A program made the position numbers and the translations under genes. Shown here piece after piece: positions 1-6,430 of a DNA stretch of 13,167 bases (its first letter is position 1; each line of letters opens with the position of its first letter). The notes beneath the pieces are model-generated. The model was not told the origin of the DNA and searched no databases. It worked only from the letters and a program-made list of their open reading frames with translations. This stretch comes from Heteroscillospira sp050252415 (GTDB lineage Bacteria > Bacillota > Clostridia > Oscillospirales > Oscillospiraceae), in assembly GCA_050252415.1 (NCBI GenBank), contig JBFWKZ010000067.1, forward strand, positions 1 to 13,167, read 5' to 3'.

Positions 1-204
1 GACGGAAGCGGCATTGCACCTGCGGATATCGATAAAATCTGGGAGCGCTTTTATCAGGCCGACCCCTCCAGAGCCTCAAATTCGGAGGGAGTTGGGCTCG
101 GATTGTCTATGGTGAAGTGGATTACCGAAGCTCACGGCGGCCGCGTTTCGGTAAGAAGTGAGCTCAACAAAGGCAGCGACTTCTCGTTTGTGCTCCCAGT
201 ATGA
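1..204 (+). CDS. Sensor histidine kinase, C-terminal end (5' truncated)
   Basis: Only the last 67 residues are in the window, read in frame from base 1 to a TGA at 202-204. They cover the end of a GHKL/HATPase_c ATP-binding domain. The G1 box is DGSGIAP at the very start, the F box is ERFYQADPSR, and the G2 box is GVGLGLSMVKWITEAHGG, followed by the final beta strands ending FSFVLPV. This is the ATP-binding half of a two-component sensor kinase, which phosphorylates its own histidine and passes the phosphate to a response regulator. The sensor region, the H box and any partner regulator lie upstream of the window, so the stimulus is unknown. A strong terminator follows within 45 bases, so the gene ends its own transcript and is probably not co-transcribed with the flavin genes downstream. 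Confidence 0.93.
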   Translation, partial: DGSGIAPADIDKIWERFYQADPSRASNSEGVGLGLSMVKWITEAHGGRVSVRSELNKGSDFSFVLPV

Positions 205-247
205 AATTGCTTTGACGGCAGTATTTTTTCTCCGTTTTACGGTTGAT

Positions 248-278
248 AAACCCTCGGCCTCTTGGGCTGCGGGTTTTT
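248..278 (+). terminator. Intrinsic terminator after histidine kinase
   Basis: The left arm at 248-259 (AAACCCTCGGCC) pairs with 265-276 across a five-base loop, with one T-C mismatch and one G-T pair. The 3' arm runs into five T residues at 274-278. It lies 43 bases after the kinase stop codon and is well placed to end that transcript. Confidence 0.8.
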
Positions 279-281
279 AAT

Positions 282-310
282 TTGTTTACAATTAATAGGC
301 GATTTCTAAT
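282..310 (+). promoter_or_regulatory. Possible sigma-A promoter for the apbE operon
   Basis: TTGTTT (282-287) and TCTAAT (305-310) are 17 bases apart and match the -35 and -10 consensus at 4/6 and 5/6 positions. They sit just after the kinase terminator and about 60 bases before the apbE start, in an AT-rich stretch. No operator-like repeat was seen. The call rests on consensus matching by eye only. Confidence 0.35.
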
Positions 311-370
311 TTTATTTTAATCTTCCTGCTTTAATATACAGACATATTCAAAGCAAAGAGGGATATCAGA

Positions 371-1288
371 ATGAAATCCGTTCAAAAAACATTCTTTGCG
401 CTGGGGACCGTCAACACCATCACCATATGGGGAGACGGTTCTCAATACGCGCTTCAGATGGCGAAGGAGCGTGTTCTGGCGCTTGATGACAGGCTCTCAG
501 TATTTAAGCCGGACAGTGAAATCTCCCGCATCAACTGTGCGGCGGGCAGGGAATTTATAAAGGTGCATCCGGATACATTTCGTATTATTGAGACAGCCAT
601 CCGTTTCTCGGAGCTCTCAGACGGCGCGTTTGATATCACATCAAGGCCGATCACCGCGCTGTGGGGCATAGGTAAAAAAGGAGACTATATCCCCACCCGG
701 GAGAAAATAATCCGCACAAGAGAACTGGTTGGATACAAAGATATCTTACTTGACCATTCGGCCTGCGCCGTTATGCTCAAAAAACCTTATCAGGCGCTTG
801 ACCTGGGGGGGATAGCGAAGGGCTACGCCGCTGACGAAGTCAGGCGGATATTATTGAAAAATAGCGTGATGGAGGCACTTATCAATCTCGGCGGAACGGT
901 GATCGCCCTTGGGATGCCCATAAAATTGGGGATACAGCACCCCATGGCACAGACCGGAACACCGATGGGGACGCTGTCTGTCACCAATACGGCGGCTGTG
1001 ACGTCAGGAGCCAATGAAAAATATTTTATCAAGGACAAGGTCCGATATCATCATATTCTCGATCCGCGCACAGGCAGCCCGGCAAATTCGGGCCTCATGA
1101 GCATCACGTTGATCGGCGAAAACGCAATGGCGCTGGATGCCGCGGCCACCGCCGTCTTTGTGCTCGGCATATCAAAAAGCCTGCCGCTGCTTGAGCGGTG
1201 TGGTATGGAAGGAATTTTTGTTGCGGAAAGCCTTGACGTTCTCACAACAGCGGGGGTTCAAAATAAATTTTCCCTGCTGAAACAGTAA
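371..1288 (+). CDS. apbE: FAD:protein FMN transferase (ApbE family), no signal peptide
   Basis: ApbE enzymes move FMN from FAD onto a Thr or Ser of an FMN_bind domain, in a Mg-dependent reaction. The 305-residue protein has the family landmarks in order: SDGAFDIT (83-90), the flavin-binding DLGGIAKGYA (144-153), NLGG (172-175), TSGAN (211-215), HILDPRTG (228-235), and the metal-site pair D256 and T260 in a DAAAT context. A GAGGG ribosome site at 358-362 supports the ATG at 371. The protein begins almost at the catalytic core (FALGT at 9-13). It shows no hydrophobic signal or lipobox, and an in-frame TAA at 332-334 rules out a long N-terminal extension. Many Gram-positive ApbE proteins are secreted lipoproteins, so this one is probably cytosolic. 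Its likely substrate is the next gene, 14 bases downstream, which has two TGAT flavinylation motifs. Confidence 0.93.
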   Translation: MKSVQKTFFALGTVNTITIWGDGSQYALQMAKERVLALDDRLSVFKPDSEISRINCAAGREFIKVHPDTFRIIETAIRFSELSDGAFDITSRPITALWGIGKKGDYIPTREKIIRTRELVGYKDILLDHSACAVMLKKPYQALDLGGIAKGYAADEVRRILLKNSVMEALINLGGTVIALGMPIKLGIQHPMAQTGTPMGTLSVTNTAAVTSGANEKYFIKDKVRYHHILDPRTGSPANSGLMSITLIGENAMALDAAATAVFVLGISKSLPLLERCGMEGIFVAESLDVLTTAGVQNKFSLLKQ

Positions 1289-1302
1289 GAGAGGTGAGTT
1301 TT

Positions 1303-2895
1303 GTGAGCACTGGAAAAAAGAAAATATTTAATATAGGTCATCTAAGGCGAGCCAGTCAGATCGCGGCATTTGTCCTTTTCCCCGGGCTGTTTATCACGAT
1401 CTTTTCGGCTATTAGAGAAGTCTATACCGCCGTTTTAACCGGCAGCTTCAGTGTGACTGCGCTGGCCCAGCCTCTTTTTATCCTGCTTGCGGTCATCCCA
1501 ATAACGATTTTATGGGGGCGCTTTTTCTGCGGTTTTCTCTGCGCGTTCGGCTCCATGGGAGACTTCTTCTGGGCGATTTCTCAAAAGCTATTTAAAAAAC
1601 GGATTCGGATAGGCGAGAAGGCCGACTGCTCACTCAAGTATCTGAAATATGCGGTGTTGCTGCTGGTTGTCGTTTTTGGCTGGACGCTTTCCTTAAGCGT
1701 TGACAGCACGATGAGCCCATGGACCATCTTTGGCATGTATGCCTCCGTAACGGGATGGCCGTCGGCAGGCTACCTGCTGTCTGTTGGGGGACTTCTACTC
1801 CTTTTAATTATCGTCGGCTCAATGCTTATCGAACGGTTTTTCTGCCGGTATTTTTGCCCGCTCGGTGCAGTCTTTGCACTGATTTCCAAATTCCGCCTGT
1901 TTCAAATCAAAAAGCCACGGTCTAGCTGCGGCTCGTGCCGGCTGTGTACGAGACACTGTTCGATGGGTATTCCGCTTTATCAGGACGACGTGGTTACTTC
2001 CGGAGAGTGCATCGACTGCTTTGCCTGTTTATCGGGCTGCCCACGCCATAATGTAACCGCAAATCCGGCGCCGCCCATTGCCGCTGCCGTATCTGTGGCC
2101 GCCATGACGGGCCTTTGTTACGCAGGCAGTCTCATGCCTCAGATCTTAGGCGATACCGGAGCATCCGGTACGGGGACAGCAGCTGTCACCTTAGCTGCGA
2201 CTGTGGCAGACGGGCAGTATGAGGACGGCGTATACACGGGGAGCGCCTCCGGATTTAAAGGGGAGACAACGGTGCAAGTCACGGTTGAAAACGGCTATAT
2301 TTCTGATATCACCGTGCTTTCCACGGGTGATGACGAGGCTTTTTTCAGTAAGGCCGAAACGACGGTCATAAACGACATTCTCTCCTCGCAATCCACGCAG
2401 GCGGATACCGTGACGGGCGCGACCTTCAGCAGCGACGCCATTATCAATGCGGTGAAAAACGCGCTCGGCGATTCCGGCGAGAGCAGCCTCTCCACGTCTG
2501 AGACTACCGCTGTCCAGGATGTCTCCGAATCCGACGTAACCAGCGACGCGACGGCGAAATCAGTTACTGTCACCGAGCTCAGCGACGGCGTATACACCGG
2601 AACAGGGACGGGATTTCGCGGGGAAACCACCGTATCGGTAACCGTAAGCGGCGGGGAGATCACCGATATAACCGTCGAGTCCTATCGTGATGATGCGCAG
2701 TATTTTGAGCGGGCGGAGAGTACGGTTATCGCCAACATCCTGGAAGAACAAAGCGTGGATGTGGATACCGTAACAGGCGCGACCTTCAGCAGCAACGGTA
2801 TTATGGAGGCGGTGGCCGATGCTCTGGGAATAACCTACGAAAATCAGAACAGTACGCTGGAGAGTCACGGACACGGCGGGGCAAGACTCCGGTAA
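1303..2895 (+). CDS. NapH/NosR-like membrane ferredoxin with two tandem FMN-binding domains
   Basis: Start: GTG at 1303, with GAGGTGA at 1291-1297 spaced five bases before it. An in-frame GTG at 1294 lies inside that ribosome site and is less likely. The 530-residue product has about four membrane segments in the first 195 residues, carrying two Cys-x3-Cys motifs (C76/C80 and C181/C185) typical of NapH/NosR/RnfE-like 4Fe-4S membrane proteins. Two cytoplasmic-type [4Fe-4S] motifs follow: C209, C212, C215, C219 and C236, C239, C242, C246. A further hydrophobic segment lies near 258-280. Two FMN_bind domains, about 308-388 and 428-508, are joined by a Ser/Thr-rich linker. Each has DTVTGATFSS with the acceptor threonine at T374 or T494. 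Inferred role: electrons pass from cytosolic donors through the iron-sulfur clusters and across the membrane to covalent FMN on the outer face. The final acceptor is unknown. It forms an operon with apbE, which should flavinylate it. Confidence 0.87.
   Translation: MSTGKKKIFNIGHLRRASQIAAFVLFPGLFITIFSAIREVYTAVLTGSFSVTALAQPLFILLAVIPITILWGRFFCGFLCAFGSMGDFFWAISQKLFKKRIRIGEKADCSLKYLKYAVLLLVVVFGWTLSLSVDSTMSPWTIFGMYASVTGWPSAGYLLSVGGLLLLLIIVGSMLIERFFCRYFCPLGAVFALISKFRLFQIKKPRSSCGSCRLCTRHCSMGIPLYQDDVVTSGECIDCFACLSGCPRHNVTANPAPPIAAAVSVAAMTGLCYAGSLMPQILGDTGASGTGTAAVTLAATVADGQYEDGVYTGSASGFKGETTVQVTVENGYISDITVLSTGDDEAFFSKAETTVINDILSSQSTQADTVTGATFSSDAIINAVKNALGDSGESSLSTSETTAVQDVSESDVTSDATAKSVTVTELSDGVYTGTGTGFRGETTVSVTVSGGEITDITVESYRDDAQYFERAESTVIANILEEQSVDVDTVTGATFSSNGIMEAVADALGITYENQNSTLESHGHGGARLR
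2224..2466 (+). repeat. FMN-binding domain coding repeat, copy 1
   Basis: This 81-codon unit encodes the first FMN_bind domain, from DGVYTG to the Leu after the TGAT helix. It matches a second unit exactly 360 bases downstream. By eye about 50 of 81 residues are identical between the copies, and stretches such as GACGGCGTATACAC and GGCGCGACCTTCAGCAGC are identical in DNA. This is an internal tandem duplication of a domain plus linker. Confidence 0.85.
2584..2826 (+). repeat. FMN-binding domain coding repeat, copy 2
   Basis: Second copy of the FMN_bind unit, 360 bases after the first with no net insertion or deletion across the 81 codons. It keeps the DTVTGATFSS flavinylation motif. The surface positions differ: copy 2 has more charged residues (SYRDDAQYFERAES) than copy 1. 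That points to an established duplication, not a fresh one. Confidence 0.85.
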
Positions 2896-2932
2896 GCCGA
2901 AGTGAGGTTTATGATGTGTTTGATAAAATTAA

Positions 2933-2963
2933 AAGCCCTGTAGTTTGATTAACTACAGGGCTT
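2933..2963. terminator. Perfect 13-bp hairpin; terminator-like in minus direction
   Basis: AAGCCCTGTAGTT (2933-2945) pairs perfectly with 2951-2963 around the loop TGATT. On the + strand no T-run follows. On the minus strand the hairpin is followed by CTTTTAATTTT, so it would work better for transcripts coming from the esterase operon on the right. It starts 37 bases after the stop codon of the FMN protein. Confidence 0.55.
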
Positions 2964-2988
2964 GAGCCTGTCGAAAAAGCCGACACGC

Positions 2989-3019
2989 TTTGTGAGGGGT
3001 ATCCTATACCCCTCACAAA
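2989..3019. repeat. Perfect 14-bp hairpin in the intergenic hairpin cluster
   Basis: TTTGTGAGGGGTAT (2989-3002) pairs perfectly with ATACCCCTCACAAA (3006-3019) around a three-base loop. No T-run follows directly on either side, so it is not a terminator by itself. Its right arm overlaps by two bases the left arm of the terminator that follows, so the two structures may compete. A shorter pair, TGTCG at 2969-2973 with CGACA at 2981-2985, lies just before it. Confidence 0.6.
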
Positions 3020-3063
3020 CACCCCGGTTTCGCCGCTTTTGTGGCGGGTCGGGGTGTTTTTTT
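3018..3063 (+). terminator. Strong intrinsic terminator of the apbE operon
   Basis: AACACCCCG (3018-3026) pairs with CGGGGTGTT (3050-3058), and an inner stem CGCCGC/GTGGCG (3031-3036 with 3041-3046, one G-T pair) closes on a TTTT loop. A run of seven T residues (3057-3063) follows the G-rich arm. This is the clearest + strand terminator in the gap and should end the apbE/FMN-protein transcript. Confidence 0.82.
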
Positions 3064-3084
3064 CCACTACGCTATGCGTAGTGG
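3064..3084. repeat. Perfect 9-bp hairpin directly after the terminator
   Basis: CCACTACGC (3064-3072) pairs perfectly with GCGTAGTGG (3076-3084) around TAT. It begins at the base after the terminator T-run. With the preceding structures it makes four stem-loops in about 150 bases, which resembles a compound palindromic intergenic repeat. Confidence 0.5.
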
Positions 3085-3344
3085 GGAACCATCATTTTAT
3101 AACTTACGGACGGAATAAATTTGCCCTGTAAAAATTCTCCGCTTCGCTCCGAATTTACGCCGCACTCGCGGCGGGCACATGTCGCCGGAAAAACGAATTC
3201 TCATTTAATTCTGCCCTTGGCAAAAACTCTGCGAGACTTTTTCGGTAAACTGGGCTCGGCAGTTTTATTAACTAAGGGACCGCTGCATGTTCTGCCGTTT
3301 AGGGCAGAGAAGCTTATTCGCAGAGGCGTAGAACAATGACTGCC
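3085..3344. other. Non-coding stretch with small hairpins, no supported gene
   Basis: This is the right part of the 449-base gap between the convergent FMN protein and esterase genes. It holds a 6-bp stem CGCCGC/GCGGCG (3158-3163 with 3168-3173), an AAATTC/GAATTT pair enclosing it on the left (about 3132-3156), and TCTGCC/GGCAGA (3291-3296 with 3303-3308). A 72-codon open frame at 3121-3339 has no ATG start and no ribosome site, and its peptide is low in hydrophobic core and rich in basic residues, so it is not called. The stretch could be the continuation of an intergenic repeat or the remains of a decayed element. Confidence 0.4.
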
Positions 3345-4244
3345 TTATAAACTGGCGTCGCGTATGGAACGGGCAATCAAGTCGGCACCTTCCTCCCAAT
3401 GCGCCATAAAGTGCGGGATAAAGCCGTGACAGGCACCTAAAAAGCGACGCATAGTCACTTCTACGCCGAGGCTGGCAAGGCGGTACCCAAATGCTTCGTT
3501 TTCAAAACGGAAAGGGCATTCTCCAGCTGAACAGATAAGCGTACGCGGCATTTTGGCCAGCATGTCGTCTGTTGCGCAGGCAGGTGAAACATAGAAATCG
3601 CCTTTTAAAGCGTCGTTGCCGTCCAGATACAGTTCGTTATAGAGCTTGCCCTTGACCAGCAGAAAATCATCCCCGGTATTTTTGTTTATCACTCCGTCGC
3701 GCATATCCAGAGGGCCGTAACCGTTTACAATAAGGCAAAGGGGAAACTCCTTGGTCATAACGGCTTTAAGCGCAACCCCGGTAGTCAAAGAACCGCCAGC
3801 GCTGTAACCGCCCATGGAGATTCTTTTTTCATTGCAGTCCCATTCCTTGCAATGGGCATACACATATTTGCCCACTTCATAGCACTGGTTAAACGCAACC
3901 GGCCAAGGTGCCGTGCCGGAGAGCGTGTAATCCACATCAACGACAATACCTTGAATGGCATCAGCCAGCCATGCGCTGAATAGTTCGTCGTTGATGTGGT
4001 GCGGATGAATCCATCCGCCGCCGTGAATATTGATATGTACCGGGCAGTTGGCAACCCGATTGTTGGCTTCAAAAATATATATGGTACAGACATACCCGTC
4101 AACGGCGGGTAATCCAATGGTCCTTTTTTCGGCTAATTTTGAAAATTCATAGCACTCTTTTGGATAAACAAAAGCGCCATGAAACCGCGCGGTTCCCTTA
4201 AGACTTTCGATAATCTGCGTCCGTCTTTCTTGAGATAATGGCAT
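3345..4244 (-). CDS. Alpha/beta hydrolase, HSL/esterase-lipase type
   Basis: This 299-residue cytosolic protein has the oxyanion-hole motif HGGGW (74-78), the nucleophile elbow GYSAG (146-150, Ser148) and the C-terminal catalytic HGF (His273). These place it in the hormone-sensitive-lipase-like alpha/beta hydrolases, which cleave esters of small carboxylic acids. The usual third member, the Asp of the DPLRD-like motif, is changed: the aligned segment here is AGECPFRFENE (240-250), with Cys243 where Asp is expected and Glu242 beside it. It may use Glu242 or another acid, or may have altered activity. AAGGAG at 4254-4259 supports the ATG. It is the last gene of the tct operon, 73 bases after tctA with no evident terminator between them. 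It may therefore hydrolyse whatever the transporter imports. The substrate is unknown. Confidence 0.85.
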   Translation of the reverse strand: MPLSQERRTQIIESLKGTARFHGAFVYPKECYEFSKLAEKRTIGLPAVDGYVCTIYIFEANNRVANCPVHINIHGGGWIHPHHINDELFSAWLADAIQGIVVDVDYTLSGTAPWPVAFNQCYEVGKYVYAHCKEWDCNEKRISMGGYSAGGSLTTGVALKAVMTKEFPLCLIVNGYGPLDMRDGVINKNTGDDFLLVKGKLYNELYLDGNDALKGDFYVSPACATDDMLAKMPRTLICSAGECPFRFENEAFGYRLASLGVEVTMRRFLGACHGFIPHFMAHWEEGADLIARSIRDASL

Positions 4245-4317
4245 GATCGCTTGCTCCTTCTTGATTTAGAGTTGATTGTATTCACATTTCTGATTTGGTA
4301 CGGCGGAATTATGACAG

Positions 4318-5802
4318 TTATGCTTTTTGTTTGATAAACAGAGACTTTAAGTATGGCCAGATCACACTGACGACGGCAATGGTGAGAAATAGCAGCGAGA
4401 TCGGGCGGGTGACAAAAGCAAGAATACCGTTGTCGGCATAACTCATGCCTTTGCGGAAATAGGACTCCAGATTGCCCGCCAGAATAAACGCAAGAATCAT
4501 CGGGCTCACGGGAATCTCAGCCATTTCGAACATCAGGCCGATGATACCGAATGCAATCATGAGCCACACGTTAAACATGCTGGTGCTGGCTGTATACGCC
4601 CCGACAAAGCACATTAAAAGGATTGCGCTATAGAGGTAATGATATGGCGCTTTAAGCAAATAGGGGAACCAGCGTTTGCTAAATAGCTGAAAGCCAAGCA
4701 CCAACACCGTGGCTACCAGGACGCAGGCAAAAACCAGATACACGATTTCCGGATTACTGGTAAAGAGAAGGGGACCCGGCTGCAGGCCATGTATAATGAG
4801 CCCAGAGATGAGCAGCGCTGTGGGTACGTCGCCAGGAATACCTAGGGAGATCATTGGGATAAGCGCACCGCCGATGGAGGCATTATTGGAGACCTCTGAA
4901 GCCAAAATGCCGGCCGGACAACCTGTGCCAAATTCTTCTGGATGCTTGCTGCTGGATTTTGCGTAGGCATAAGAAACCATGTTGGAAAGCCCACTGCCCA
5001 TGCCCGGCAGAAAGCCAATCCACAAACCGACAAGAAATGACTGAATAATTAAGCCGGCATTCTCGGTGAAATCAGAACGCCTAACGCCAATGCCTTTTAC
5101 ATTGGATGCGGTCACATCCGGCATAGACTGACTGCCGTGGGCAAGATTACTGGCCACCTGCTGCAGCGCATACACACCAAGCATGGCGCTTATCATATTA
5201 ATGCCGCCCATAAAATTGACGCTGCCAAAGGTAAAACGGATCGAAGCGGTAACAGGATCCATGCCAATGCTCGCGGCCAGAAGGCCGACGCCGGCTGCAA
5301 GCAGACCTTTTGCGGTGCTGCCCTTGGAAAGTGATGCAACGAGCGTAATGGCGAGGAAGCATAGACTGAAATATTCCCATGGACCAAGCTTCAGCGCAAG
5401 ATCCGCAATCGGCCTGCTCAGAAAAATCGCAATCAATACGGAAAAAAATGTACCGATAAATGAGCCGATAATGCCAAGGCCGAGTGCACGGGAGGTTTCG
5501 CCCTTTTGACTCATGGGATAACCGTCAAAGCAGGTAGCGATCGACGACGCGGAGCCGGGTATACCAACCAGAACAGCAGCAATAAAAGAACCGGATACGC
5601 CACCAACATACATGCCAAGAAGCATGCAGAAGCCGGTCGCAGTATCCATGCCGAAGGTAAGCGGCAGCAACAGGATCATGCCGAGACCGCCTGACAGACC
5701 CGGAATGGCACCAAATATGATGCCGAGGATGGCTGACCCTAAGATCAGCAGTAGATGCATCGGTTGCAAACATACCAATAATGCAGATAAGAAAGCACTC
5801 AT
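4318..5802 (-). CDS. tctA: Tripartite tricarboxylate transporter large permease TctA
   Basis: TctA is the large membrane subunit of the tripartite tricarboxylate transporters, which import carboxylates by secondary transport with a binding protein. The 494-residue length is normal for the family, and the protein is almost wholly hydrophobic with about 11-12 membrane segments. Family motifs are visible: GAIPGLSGG near residue 32, VGIPGSASS near 79-87 with the following DGYPM, and a second half-repeat with GFLPGMGSGLSNMVSYAYAK and SLGIPGDVPTALL. That repeat of PG-containing motifs is characteristic of the fold. The start is fixed by GAGGAGT (5811-5817), which overlaps the tctB stop codon with a 13-base gap between the genes, so tctB and tctA translation are probably coupled. 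The substrate could be citrate, another di- or tricarboxylate, or an aromatic acid; the sequence does not decide. Confidence 0.95.
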   Translation of the reverse strand: MSAFLSALLVCLQPMHLLLILGSAILGIIFGAIPGLSGGLGMILLLPLTFGMDTATGFCMLLGMYVGGVSGSFIAAVLVGIPGSASSIATCFDGYPMSQKGETSRALGLGIIGSFIGTFFSVLIAIFLSRPIADLALKLGPWEYFSLCFLAITLVASLSKGSTAKGLLAAGVGLLAASIGMDPVTASIRFTFGSVNFMGGINMISAMLGVYALQQVASNLAHGSQSMPDVTASNVKGIGVRRSDFTENAGLIIQSFLVGLWIGFLPGMGSGLSNMVSYAYAKSSSKHPEEFGTGCPAGILASEVSNNASIGGALIPMISLGIPGDVPTALLISGLIIHGLQPGPLLFTSNPEIVYLVFACVLVATVLVLGFQLFSKRWFPYLLKAPYHYLYSAILLMCFVGAYTASTSMFNVWLMIAFGIIGLMFEMAEIPVSPMILAFILAGNLESYFRKGMSYADNGILAFVTRPISLLFLTIAVVSVIWPYLKSLFIKQKA

Positions 5803-5815
5803 ATCACGTCACTCC

Positions 5816-6298
5816 TCACATGAAAAGCATGCCACTGGGGAGCATGATGCCAAACGCCCTCGTAAACATATAATAAACGATTAATGTAATAAAAATGGAA
5901 ATTAAAATGGCGACCAAAGGCCTGATCTTCTCTTGGCCGTGCAGTGTATAGATGAAAGCCATCATCATAAGTAGTGATGCAATAATAAAACCAACCGTTT
6001 GCAAAAGAAACGCATAGACAAGAAGCTCAGCCCCAAAAAGCCCTAAGAGTTTCCAGCCATGAGTTGTCAGCCACGGTTTTCTCTCTGCAGACGAACCGTC
6101 ATTTTGCTTATTTTTTTTCCCAAAGATAACGACCAGGGCACAGACAAATATGAGTGCTTCCGCAAAAAAAGGAAATATCCGCGGACCAGGCTCGCTCAGA
6201 TTCGGCCGAACCTCAATGGAGAACGTCATGATAAAGAACAAAACGGCAACCAGTGCAAAGAATATGCCGATGACCTTTGTCCTGTTGATGTTTCTCAA
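5816..6298 (-). CDS. tctB: Tripartite tricarboxylate transporter small permease TctB
   Basis: This 160-residue membrane protein has four predicted hydrophobic segments (about 9-29, 43-59, 86-118 as a long pair, and 127-147), the layout of the small TctB subunit, which partners TctA. Sequence conservation in TctB is low, so the call rests on size, topology and its place directly between tctC and tctA. The likely start is TTG at 6296-6298: no other start lies near the hydrophobic segment, and AGGTG at 6304-6308 is five bases upstream. A KKNKQNDGSSAERKPW loop is charged and hydrophilic. The rare TTG start and modest ribosome site may hold the subunit level below that of the binding protein. Confidence 0.88.
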   Translation of the reverse strand: MRNINRTKVIGIFFALVAVLFFIMTFSIEVRPNLSEPGPRIFPFFAEALIFVCALVVIFGKKNKQNDGSSAERKPWLTTHGWKLLGLFGAELLVYAFLLQTVGFIIASLLMMMAFIYTLHGQEKIRPLVAILISIFITLIVYYMFTRAFGIMLPSGMLFM

Positions 6299-6336
6299 TA
6301 GTACACCTGCTTTCAGAAATCTTTAAAAATTCAATA

Positions 6337-6375
6337 GCAGCCAGTTACCCGAAATATCTTCGAAAAGCTGGCTGC
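6337..6375 (-). promoter_or_regulatory. Hairpin between tctC and tctB, possible partial terminator
   Basis: GCAGCCAG (6337-6344) pairs with CTGGCTGC (6368-6375), extended by two inner pairs, one of them G-T. In the minus direction it is followed by TATTGAATTTTT, a weak and delayed T-run. It sits in the 132-base gap after tctC. Such a structure could protect the tctC message or cut transcription into tctBA, giving more binding protein than permease. That role is inferred. Confidence 0.5.
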
Positions 6376-6430
6376 CATGGATAATTGCTTACCAAATAGC
6401 TGTTCTTACCCAGTGGTGTTCAAGCCTTTG

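Noticed and set aside
1294..1302. Upstream GTG start for the FMN/ferredoxin membrane protein
   Set aside because: This GTG lies inside the GAGGTGA ribosome site that serves the GTG at 1303.
2911..2943. Ten-codon frame after the FMN protein, preceded by GTGAGG
   Set aside because: It runs into the first hairpin and is too short to support as a gene; the ribosome-like site is weak evidence by itself.
2933..3084. CRISPR array
   Set aside because: The hairpins differ in sequence and there is no regular repeat-spacer pattern, and no cas genes are in the window.
3121..3339. 72-codon open frame on the + strand in the intergenic gap
   Set aside because: It begins with TTG, has no ribosome site, contains hairpin-forming sequence and gives a basic peptide with no recognisable domain.
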